A DNA stretch of 64,000 nt, from assembly GCA_003049465.1 (NCBI GenBank), contig PYSS01000027.1, positions 115,842 through 179,841 of the forward strand, given 5' to 3'. The position numbers and the translations under genes were made by a program. Positions 54,927 to 64,000 of this stretch are shown in pieces. The DNA is from Magnaporthiopsis rhizophila (lineage: Eukaryota; Ascomycota; Sordariomycetes; Magnaporthales; Magnaporthaceae). The notes beneath the pieces were generated by a model. That model saw only the letters and a list, made by a program, of their open reading frames with translations, searched no databases and was not told the DNA's origin. Every line of letters starts with the position of its first letter. Within the stretch, counting starts at the first letter, position 1.

Positions 54927-55771
54927 ATGGTTGCTTTTACCGTTGTTACCCTCGCCCTCGGCGCGGTCTTTGTTCTCCCCGTGGACGCTGCGGCCCTTGG
55001 CCAGGACGTCCAGAAGCCCAGCCTCGGCCCCCTGCCCGGAACTGATCCCCGGGTCCTGAACGGCACCTGTCCCTCGACGGATAAGAACACCACGTGCGAG
55101 GCGCCGCACCCCACGCAGCTCAAGGAGTTGCAGTGCGGCAACTACGACACGGCCTCCCGGCAGGACCTGGAGCACGACGTCCTGCTGCGGCAAAAGTGGA
55201 TGCACCACCTCACGACCGACAGCTGGCCCGTCGTCAGCTGCCCGGTGCCGGCGCAGACGTGCCGGCGCTTCGCCTGCGTGCGCACGACGGGGCTGTACGT
55301 GTGCAACCACAACAGCCACAACCTCACCCTCTCGTGCCCCGAGGAGGTCGACGCCGTGGCCAACAAGATCTTCGGCGGCTGCTGCACCCGCAGGGGCACC
55401 TGGGCCGCGGACGGCATCTCGGGCCACTACACGACCGACCAGGGCTGGAAGGTCGTCGTCGCCCACGCCGACTGCAGCGGCCAGCGCGACCAGGACGCCG
55501 TCGTGCCCAGCAACACGGGCGCCGTCGGCAACGGCAGGTGCGAGGTCTCCAACGACGGCTTTGGCGACGAGAACGGCATCGCCCTGAGCAAGTACCTGGC
55601 CATGACCGGCGGCCTCTACCCGACCACCTGGCTCCGCAGGGGCCGGCCCGCGGTTGCCACCGCGCTCAAGCCCGAGGTCGCCTGGTCCGCCAACCTGACC
55701 GCGAGCGCCGGCAACTCGACCGCGGCGCCCCAGCCGACCGCGTCCGCGTCCCTGGACCTGAACACCACCGT

Positions 55772-55805
<34 letters not shown>

Positions 55806-55928
55806 GGTCCTTCGGGCTTCAGCACCCTCTTCAGCATCAGGACCGATCTGCTGGCCCCTGTGGCCTCACCCGTTGAGGGCGCTGAGGCCCAGGTTACGGG
55901 CGAGGCTGTCGCAGCCGGCGAGGCGTGA
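54927..55928 (+). CDS. Cysteine-rich secreted protein, effector-like
   Basis: 333 residues, no intron. Signal peptide MVAFTVVTLALGAVFVLPVDA. The mature domain (about 40-215) has many cysteines in a fungal small-secreted-protein pattern: CPSTDKNTTCEAP, LKELQCGNYDTAS, VVSCPVPAQTCRRFACVRTT, GLYVCNHNSHNLTLSC, IFGGCCTRRGTW, GWKVVVAHADCSGQ and NGRCEVSND. CNxN(x)nC...CC followed by W-V-V...C recurs in secreted cysteine-rich proteins of plant- and insect-associated fungi. The tail is Thr/Ser/Ala-rich with a nine-threonine run encoded by ACG repeats (about 55778-55803); there is no hydrophobic GPI-anchor signal at the end. N-glycosylation sites (NGT, NTT, NLT, NST) are present. Role unknown; extracellular. 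Confidence 0.75.
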
Positions 55929-58667
55929 GGGAGTTGGGGAGGTTAAGGGGAGGATGGTGGAGGATGCGGGTGATGGCTTGCTTCGGTTCGGCGTGTCGGT
56001 TGGGCGCTATGCCCCTCTTTTTTTCATTCCGTAATGGCTTTCCTATGGGTCGTTTCTTTTTGTTGGCCTTTGTATGGTTTCCAGGGCTTCAAGTAGAAAC
56101 ATATTTTATCCCCATGTACCCCCGTAGATACATCGAGATGGATCGGTGGCGTGCATCTTCTAAATTCGGTCCTTGGAGTCGGGGCCCCTAGGTGAGAAGC
56201 AATCACGGACGAAGGATGGTGCGTGGCGTAACCTTTTCCTGTCCCTCTTCCTTATTATGGATGCGGGTGTACCCCCATCAGCATTAACGCGTAGAAGCTA
56301 TCAAGGAGCTACTTGATCGCACCGACGGCAGTTGTGGACGATGCCGGTACTGGATATCTGGATCAAAAGTAATGGCTTGACCTTCAGGCAACTGACAGCC
56401 GTTTGGAGTGTTGTGCTAGAATCGGAGAACCCTGTTATCCATCCCTGTATGATTGCTAACAGTCGTTTCCTGGGTATCAGGCGAACTGGAGAGCATGTCG
56501 ACGTTGATCTAGGGAAATGATAACGGGAGTTCCTGCCACGTGATAAACTCCGTTATCGGTCGAGCAGCGATCATGGTCAAACACCAGCGCGACGCAGGGG
56601 TTTAGTGCGGCTAAAGGCTGTCTGATGGAGGGTGGGTGAGAAACATGGTGGTTGGTTGACGGATGCAAGAAGATACCAACGGAGATAGGAAGAACCGTCT
56701 TCCGCAGGCCGACGAACTGGGCGGGCGGGAAAGCAGCAAGTTAGCGCAGCCCCCAGTTGGCTCGAGGGCCGAGGACTGCAAAGATGTGGGCCAGACGATC
56801 CGATTCGATCTACGAAGCTGTCCAAGCCATTATCTCGCATCCTACATGCTGCAGCCAAGTGGTCGATCTTGTGAATGGAGGACTCGGTTCCGCCCAGCTT
56901 AAGTTCCGATAACATCCCCATTTCTGAGTCCCCGCAACAGAAAGGCGCCGAGCTGTGACAAAAGTTGGAAGAGGTTGGCCGAATGGAGTGGCTGCTTGGG
57001 CGGAAGCTCTGGTGATCAAGAGGGCGAGTGCGGGCGTCGCATTGGATGGCTTAATTAACGGTACTCCTGCCTTCCCCTTTGGGACAAGACAGGGGCCGGG
57101 AATAAGACGATGCACAAGGAGCACTCCCACCGCCAACATCGTGACTTCCAAAGCAATGTCCAGGAATAATCTGATGATTGTTCCATTGCATTGTAGGGTT
57201 ACCAACGATCGATGTTATTCACTGCTCTCATCAGCAAACAGGGGAGCAAGTCCCGAGGAAAACTCAAGAGGTTCATGTTCTATTGCGCTGGTGTTCTCTC
57301 CCAGTGACGTCCTCCACTCGAGCTTGCGCTGCCAGGCTGTTTCAGGTTCCGAGTCATGCTTAGACCTGGCTTAGAGGCTTGTGGCGCTGGCGGCGGCTCA
57401 ATGTCGATCCATCGCCAGGCTGTTGTTTATAAAAGCCACGGGCGCTTAGGAGGAAGTTTCAAGTACCAAACCTGCACGTTGCTTCGTTCCCCATTGACAT
57501 CGTCGCTGTCCAAGTTTATTCTATGCTAGGATATCCCCACACCCTGTGTCTGGTTGGATGATTCGCGAGCCCATCTCGATCTCACCACATGGATGTGCCT
57601 CTGCCAGAAAACCCAACCCGCCCTGTGGACCCTGGTCCTGGTTGTGCTCTTAGTCTGGGCAGGTACGCCAAGGGCGAGGTAGCACTCGACAGCCTGTTTT
57701 GCTGTGCCATGCCGTCTTCTCTAGATAGATGTAAGCCTCCTGGCTTGCGTCATCTTCCTGGCCGTGCTGCTTATCCTCCTGTAGCGCGACTGTTGACCTC
57801 GAATTCACTTGGTGAGGGGAAAGAACCTGGCCCACTCTTGCTAAGCTGCGACAGTGCTCCATGTGCCCGTGCCCATGTACCACCCCACCCCACTGGCGCT
57901 AGAGCAGTGACGTGACATCCATTGGACCTTCCGACACGGGCAGTCGAGCTTGTGTGCCCACCCTTTCGATCAACCATTATCAACTTGGGCTAGCGAGCAA
58001 GCACCGGAACAGCCGGAGACGAAAAAAAAAGGCCAAAAACACCAGCAAATCGAGCAAGCCAACACGACACAAACCTCGTTCAACACCCTTTTCTGGGCGC
58101 GTCTCGGCACCCCTGGGACTCCGCGACGGCCAATCGCGCAGGACTGCGTTCGCTGAGCCCAGTCGAGGGTTTGTAATGTTGCGCCGCCCGTCCGGATCCT
58201 CCGACAGCGGCGGCGATTCACCTGTCAAGCAGACCTTGAGCTCCAGCTACATCACCAGGCCGTCGAAGCGCCTGTCGTCCGATCTCCCCGCGCTCGCACA
58301 CCCCGCCACGAGGCCCGAGAGCGACGGTAGCAACGACAGCAGTCACCTGCATTACGACAGCCAAGCCCACGAGACCCCGTCCGAGAGCCGGCGCTCGCCA
58401 TCGCCGCTGCCGTGACAACAGAAATCATCCCTACCAGCTCCTGACGTCGAAACCACGAGGCCCATCTCACCCGCGCGGAATGGTTCGTTAGAGAAGCAGC
58501 AATACCCGCTAGCTTCACACCCGACCGCCCTCACCACGTAGCCACCGCACGGTGCCACAAGCGCTACCGTTCCAGGATTCCTCCTGATACATATCCGCTC
58601 GTTGCTGAGCCTGGGCCGTCGGGCAAGGGAGGAGGGAGGAGGAGGAGTCGAGACCATAAACGGCGTC
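55929..58667. other. 2.7-kb intergenic region before Bst1
   Basis: No independent gene is supported. Its last 0.5 kb contains a coding-like frame (58176 on) in phase with Bst1 but interrupted by TGA (58413) and TAG (58540). Confidence 0.55.
58176..58415 (+). other. Upstream ORF in phase with Bst1, possible lost N-terminus
   Basis: ATG at 58176 opens 79 codons (MLRRPSGSSDSGGDSPVKQT, then Ser-rich hydrophilic sequence) ending in TGA. The same phase continues with one more stop (TAG 58540) into Bst1. Fungal Bst1 proteins often begin with just such a Ser-rich cytosolic segment. It may be a real N-terminal exon with an unseen intron, an upstream regulatory ORF, or an eroded N-terminus. No good splice donor precedes the TGA. 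Confidence 0.4.
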
Positions 58668-61600
58668 ATGCCGGAGAAAGACCTGGTCAGTGGGGCGAGG
58701 ACGCCGCTGGGCGGAAGCCGTCCTCGGCCAAGGAGTCCCTGGGCGATCTCGACGCTGGCCCTACTCGTCTCGCTGGTGGGGCTCTCGTGCCTGGGTCTGA
58801 TCATCCACTCACTCAACACTAGGCAGCTCGACCCCAAGGGCTGCCGCATGTCGTACATGCGCCCCTTGTACGCTCGTCTTGATGAGTTTGACACGGAGCA
58901 CACGCGCTTCGCAAGCAAATACTCGCTATATCTATACAGAGAGCAGTACGTTGACGATGATACCAAGGTGCGTGCGTGTGCTGCTGCCGTGCTGGGCAGT
59001 CTGCCTTGCCTCCCCGGCATCGCGCCTCGACTTCTTCACCCGAACAGCGCCGTTGCGGCTCGCTGAGCCAAGTAAGAGGTGCTGATACGGGAACCCTACC
59101 CCTTTCTAGCTCAGGGGCATCCCGGTGCTATTCATCCCTGGAAATGCCGGAAGCTACAAGCAAGTCCGACCGATCGCCGCCGAGGCTGCCACACTCTTCC
59201 ATGAGGAGGTGCAGCACGATGCGGCTGCCATCGGGGCTGGCGCAAGGTCGCTTGACTTCTTCACCGTCGACTTCAACGAGGACTTCACAGCTTTCCATGG
59301 TCAGACATTGCTGGACCAGGCTGAGTACCTGAACGAGGCCATTCGATACATCCTCTCGCTCTATCTGGATCCGGGCATGTCAGGTCGTGAGCCTGGCCTG
59401 CCGGACCCGACGTCGGTCATCGTGCTTGGACACTCGATGGGTGGTATCGTGGCGCGCACCATGCTCACGATTCCCAACTACCAGTCCAACTCGATCAACA
59501 GCATCATCACCATGGCGGCCCCTCACGCCCGCCCGCCCGTGTCGTTTGACGGCCAGATCGTGGACATCTACCGCGAAATCAACGACCACTGGCGTCGCGC
59601 CTACGCCCAGCCGTGGGGCCCCAGCAACCCGCTCTCGCACGTCACCCTCATCTCTATCGCCGGTGGCGGGCTTGACACCATCGTGCCATCTGACTACGCG
59701 AGCATCGAGTCGCTTGTGCCGGAAACTCATGGCTTCACTGTTTTCACATCGTCCATCCCCACCGTCTGGACGAGCATGGACCACCAGGCAATCATGTGGT
59801 GCGATCAGTTCCGCAAGGTCGTAGCCCACGCCCTCTACGACATCATTGACGTCAACAGGCCCGCCCAGACCAAGCCACGCGCCGAACGCATGCGTGCATT
59901 CAAGCGCCGCTTCCTCACCGGTCTGGAGGCTACCGTCGAAAAGGCGGTCCCGCTACAGGAGCCGAGCACGCTCCTCACGTTGGACGACAGCAACGCAGGC
60001 AGCATCATCGCGCAAGGCGAGAGGCTCGTCCTGCGCCGGTTCGGCACCGCGGCCGCCGGCGGTAGGCCTCAGGCGCATTTGCTCCCGGTGCCGCCTCATG
60101 GCACGCCGGGGATTAAACGGCTGACCCTCTTGACGGATCAACCCCTGGATCGTGCCGGAGACAATGGTCGGCTCGAGGTGCTGTTATGCAGCGTCTTTCC
60201 AACCCAGCCTGCCGGCCAGGCCGGCGCCACACATTTCGCTATCAAGATGGACCTGTCGGGCGACAGCGCCGGCTCCACGCGGTTGGCATGCAAGAACGCA
60301 GCCTCAGACGTTATTCTGCTCCCCACCTCGACGCGATCCGCACGCCATCCCTTCTACCTCGAAGGTGAGCCGGAGCTGCTGCCGTTTTCGTACCTCGAGT
60401 TCGACGTGGAGGACATTGCGGACCACCAGTACGTCACCATTATCGATAAGGCAACTTTTCCTACTGCTGGTTTCGTCGTTGCCGAGTTCAGCGACCGCTC
60501 GCAGTCGTACCGCGTTCGCAATATCGGCCTGCGCGGCTTGCTGGCGTTTGGCATGGACCTGCAGCTGCCCGCCTCGCGGCCCATGGTAAACGAGGTCCGC
60601 ATTCCGTCGATCCGGTCGAGCCTGTTGGCCTACAACCTCGAGATTGGCCAGCAGACGTGCGGCGGCGGTGACGGCGGCTCCGGGGCCGAGATGTTCACGC
60701 CCCTGGTGCGCCAGTTCCTCTCAGAGCCGCACGAGTCCAAGTTCTTTGTCAATGTGCGCCATGCCTCTGTCAGCTTGCACGGCGTTGCGCCATATGTCCC
60801 ACCCCCAATGACGCCCAAACCAGCCGGTGAGGAAGGCTTAGGCTTCCAGTTCTGGACAGACCCCACCTGCGACTCGACCGTTCAGGTCCGCCTAAGTATC
60901 GACGTGTTGGGTAGTCTCGGGAAGCTCTACATGCGGTACAGGACCGTGTTCGCAGCCTTCCCTCTGCTCGTTGTCGCGCTGGTGTTGCGGGAGCAGTTCA
61001 ACTTTTATGACGCCAAGGGCGTTTTCCTGCCCTTTACCGAGGCGCTGGACATGTGCCTGCGTCGGTCCATTCCGCTGATGCTTGCTGGCCTGACCGTTCT
61101 TTCAATGTGTGGAGGCGGCACCCTGGGCTCGTCATCAGGGCAACAAACACCGAACTCGAGAGGCGGGTTCTGGAGCTCAGGCGGGGAGAACGCTACCCTG
61201 GTATCCTCCATAGTCAACTATCAGCAGAACGACCTCCTCATCGGCACAGGCGACCCTGTCTTCTGGTTCATGGTGCCGCTAATCGGACTGGTGTGCATTG
61301 GGGCATGCACGGTGCTCAATTATGCTGCCTTGTGCCTCACGCAGCTGCTCGCCACGTTGATGGGTCTGCTCAGCATCCGGCCCGCCTGGGGCGTTTCCCG
61401 CTGGCGGCGACATTCGAACGGCAATTACGACAACGACCAGACGCCCCTCGTGGATGACCAAGGCACCATGCGGCAGCAGCAGCCTCATCACCAACAAGAC
61501 GAGCAGGGCAGGAGACGGCGGCAACAGCAGCAGCAACAGCAGCGGCAGCAAGAGCAGCAGCTGCTGCGCGTGTCTAGCAGACAGGGCGGCTTTGCTTCCT

Positions 61601-62334
61601 GCCCCAGCGGGTTCGGTGTTTGCTCGCCACGCCGGCGGGTGCTCACGACGGCGGTGCTGCTCTTCCTCGTGGCGACCTTCATCCCGTACCAGTTCGCGTA
61701 CGTGGTGGCATGTCTTGTGCAGCTGACGACAACGGTGCGAGCACTGCGAATAGCGTCGGATGCGGGCGGCAGGCCGGGAGTGATGGCGTCGCCGTCGCCA
61801 TCAACCTCATCTTCGCCGTCGCCGAACCGTGCCAGCGGCGGCCACAGCAGCCGCCACCACCACGTCAACTACAACTTCTACAACTACGCGCACTCGACGC
61901 TCGTCCTCATGCTCTGGGTGCTGCCCATCAACCTGCCGACCCTGGTGGTGTGGGTGCGCAACCTGGCGGTGCACTGGCTGACACCCTTCTCGTCGCACCA
62001 CAACGTGCTCTCCATCATCCCGTTCATCGTGCTCGTCGAGACGCAGACGACGGGCCGCATGGTGCCCCGCGTGCGACACCGCTGGCGGCGCGCCAGCCAC
62101 CTGTCCGGGGCGCTGTTCCTGGCGATTGCCGTGTACGCGGCCGTCTACGGCGTGTCGTATGCCTATGTGCTTCATCAGCTCGTCAATCTCGTGGCGGCCT
62201 GGCTCGTCATTGTGCACTCGACGGCCGCCTCGGTCGGCGGCGGCCCGGGCTCGTGGTCCCTGGCTTCTCTTGGGCTGCTGTTCGATAACGACGAAAGGCC
62301 TGCAGATGACCGCAAGAGGGGCAAGATCCCATGA
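58668..62334 (+). CDS. BST1: GPI inositol-deacylase Bst1 (PGAP1 family)
   Basis: ER membrane lipase that removes the acyl chain from inositol of GPI anchors, aiding export and quality control of GPI proteins. It has 1174 residues from ATG 58668, exons 58668-58967 and 59110-62334. The 142-bp intron (GTGCGT...TTCTAG) is phase 0. An N-terminal anchor helix (WAISTLALLVSLVGLSCLGL) is followed by QLDPKGCRMSYMRPLY, FASKYSLYLYRE, GIPVLFIPGNAGSYKQVRPI, and SLDFFTVDFNEDFTAFHGQT. The catalytic serine is in VIVLGHSMGGIVARTML (Ser about 209). Asp is likely in GGGLDTIVPSDYASIE and His in TSMDHQAIMWCDQ. The C-terminal third has about eight membrane helices, with a Gln-rich cytosolic loop (61480-61570) between two of them. 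Length is normal for fungi. The true N-terminus may be longer (see the ORF at 58176). Confidence 0.94.
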
Positions 62335-63881
62335 GCCGGGGTTGATGTCGCAGAACTGAACCTCTCGTTAAGCCGTCTCGACAGCAAGGGCGCCCGGAGT
62401 AGCACTCTAGAACACGCATGCATCCCTATAATACCCCACTCACTTCCCTCGTTACTATAATCCAGATATCCATCTTCTGTTCGCCCGCTTGTCCTTTAAT
62501 ATTCGTTGGTCTCTGGGCAGACCTAGTTGCCTTTCTGTCTGCCCCTCTCGACACCTCCTATTTCAACTCACCCCGTCTTGGACAGCGGATTTACTCACAC
62601 TTTGCATCATCCATTGGCATGCCTTACATTGGCGAAAGTCTCGTCCACTTATAAGATCACGCGTGTCAGACTTGTTCGCCCTGTTTCTATTACGGTTGGC
62701 TGGCTTCCTTATTTGATTTCACACACCCCCTCCATTATTCTGCTGACAACCCTATGGAGAAGCCGGTGTTTTTGCACGGTTCCCTATTTTTCTCATGTTA
62801 CGATATCCTGGTGGCTTGGAGGTCATCCGGCGGTTGGCTTCAAAGACGGGCACTGGCTACATGTGGCTTTTCCATACCATTTGTTTGGTCTCTCTCTGGG
62901 TGGGTTTTTTATGGGGAGTTGTTGAATGGTACCTCATCGTGTCACTGCATACCTACAGTCATGCGGCAGTTGTTTTGCGTGTAAATCCTCGAATAGAACC
63001 GGGTCAGCATTGGAGGAGAGCCCGGGCTGGGGCCTGGAGCAGCCATGCTTTAATGATACCGCCCACCTAGAAGAGCCAGGCTCGTCTCTCGCAGAAGTGT
63101 GGCGCATACGGAGGGCTTCATCTAGAATGGGTATTGCTATTCCTGGGGCGGGCATTGGCACGCCAGTTTGGGTGGGACAAACGAATGAAATATCACAAGT
63201 CCTATAACAACATCTTGGGCGGGCTTATGTATTGTATGAGTCTCTTGACAGCCCGCGATCTCTTGTTCGTTGCCGATGGACTAACATGGGAGCACTCCCC
63301 GGCCAACACCCCGGACTGGTCAGGCACCGGCAGCCGTGGGCGATAGTTGGCCAGACCGAGCTGTTCTGTTCCTCGGTGTAGATAGGGTATACCAGTGCAG
63401 GTGTCGGTGCCCTGAAGCTCTGCTGCGGACATCTTCCTGCTGTTTTGATGCAAATCTCGACGACGCTCCATCCACCTCGCAGGCGTCGTCGTGTTCCATC
63501 ATATCATAGCATGGCCTGGGAGGGAAGGCGTCCGTCGTTTCCCTGCTGTTGGTGCTGGCAGGCACACCATCCGCTAACATCATCATGCCGTCCCTCGGTT
63601 GTCGGGATGTTACACGAGCCAAGTCGCTATGTGAACAACGCACAGCTGCTGCCGCCCAAGTTATCAACACTAACAGTAGCAAAAGGCATGTCACGGGCCC
63701 CCTCCTGTCTCCCTCGCGGCCAAGACAAGACAAAACGCCTCCCAAATCCCATCCGTCCAGGTATCCTATAAATATCATGCGCAAGAAGCTCCATACATAA
63801 AAATAAAAAGACGCCAAAATACCGTTTCGCCTTGGCAGACATCCTTTGCGAAAGAGAAAGGACAAAAAAAAAAAAAAAAAC
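62335..63881. other. Convergent intergenic region
   Basis: 1.5 kb of 3' flank of Bst1 and of the next leftward gene. No coding frame supported. A 17-A run (63864-63880) abuts the final stop codon region. Confidence 0.6.
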
Positions 63882-64000
63882 TCACTCGACGCGCTCCGTC
63901 AACGACCTCATGACCCGCGAGTAGAACTTAGCCGCATGAGGCCGTGGGAAGCTGATCTCCTCCACCAGGTAGTCCGGCAGCATCTCGATCAGCGCCCGGT
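63882..64000 (-). CDS. 3' end of an unknown gene (partial)
   Basis: The last 38 codons of a leftward gene entering from beyond the window. The frame is open from 64000 to TGA at 63884-63882 and encodes RALIEMLPDYLVEEISFPRP, then HAAKFYSRVMRSLTERVE. Codons are strongly G/C-ending. No family can be assigned from so short a piece. Confidence 0.7.
   Translation of the reverse strand, partial: RALIEMLPDYLVEEISFPRPHAAKFYSRVMRSLTERVE

Noticed and set aside
56332..56520. 62-codon ORF
   Set aside because: It reads smoothly but has A/T-ending codons, no neighbours and no motif; chance cannot be excluded.
1..64000. CRISPR arrays, phage or prokaryotic operons
   Set aside because: The sequence is clearly eukaryotic (spliceosomal introns, fungal gene families) and no regularly spaced repeat arrays are seen.

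Overview
The window is nuclear DNA of a filamentous ascomycete (Pezizomycotina, most probably a GC-rich Sordariomycete; genus not determinable from the sequence). Genes carry short introns of roughly 70-140 bp with GTRNGT donors and CTAAC/CTGAC branch sites, third codon positions are strongly G/C, and the gene set is typical of the group. Examples are a siderophore-type GATA repressor, an AP-3 beta adaptin, Nuf2, an XLF/Nej1 end-joining factor, cactin, acinus and the GPI deacylase Bst1. Intergenic spaces are long (often 2-4 kb) and rich in poly-A/T and (GT)n tracts. I found no CRISPR array, prokaryotic element, intact transposon, rRNA or tRNA that I could defend.

Layout. 0-4 kb: a forkhead transcription factor (-). 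4-7.8 kb: non-coding, simple repeats. 7.8-10 kb: cactin (-). 10.5-11.7 kb: a single-pass membrane protein (-). 13.8-15.6 kb: XLF/Nej1-like repair factor (-). 16.1-24.2 kb: an accessory-looking stretch of secretory-pathway genes, namely a pepsin-like protease (-), a secreted propeller/lectin-like protein (+), a secreted FAD oxidoreductase (-, two frame breaks) and a GT90 glycosyltransferase (+, two frame breaks). 25.4-25.9 kb: remains of a decayed gene. 27-29.6 kb: a large disordered conserved protein (-). 34-35.5 kb: Nuf2 (+), followed convergently by an unknown protein (-) that may have a degenerate RecA-like fold. 37.1-39.9 kb: AP-3 beta (+). 40.5-41.3 kb: a five-exon Tvp15/COPI-associated protein (+). 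42.2-44.1 kb: SreA-type GATA repressor (-). 47.3-47.6 kb: a probable assembly join with a duplicated 71-bp segment and the only N. 47.6-49.1 kb: a conserved unknown (-). 50.7-52.6 kb: acinus (SAP + RRM) (+). 53.4-54.6 kb: two poorly resolved small coding regions on opposite strands. 54.9-55.9 kb: a cysteine-rich secreted protein (+). 58.7-62.3 kb: Bst1 (+). 63.9-64 kb: the 3' end of another gene (-).

Most genes are independent housekeeping units: splicing and chromatin (cactin, acinus), double-strand-break repair (XLF), kinetochore (Nuf2), vesicle traffic (AP-3 beta, Tvp15), GPI-anchor remodelling (Bst1) and iron control (SreA). No clear new multi-gene system is visible. The leads most worth a second look are a triplicated RMGxIG short motif in the XLF tail, the group of frame breaks and gene decay at 20.6-25.9 kb, the unknown RecA-like protein beside Nuf2, and the unannotated small gene at 53.4-54.0 kb. 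Intron and exon limits given here come from reading splice consensus and frame by eye.
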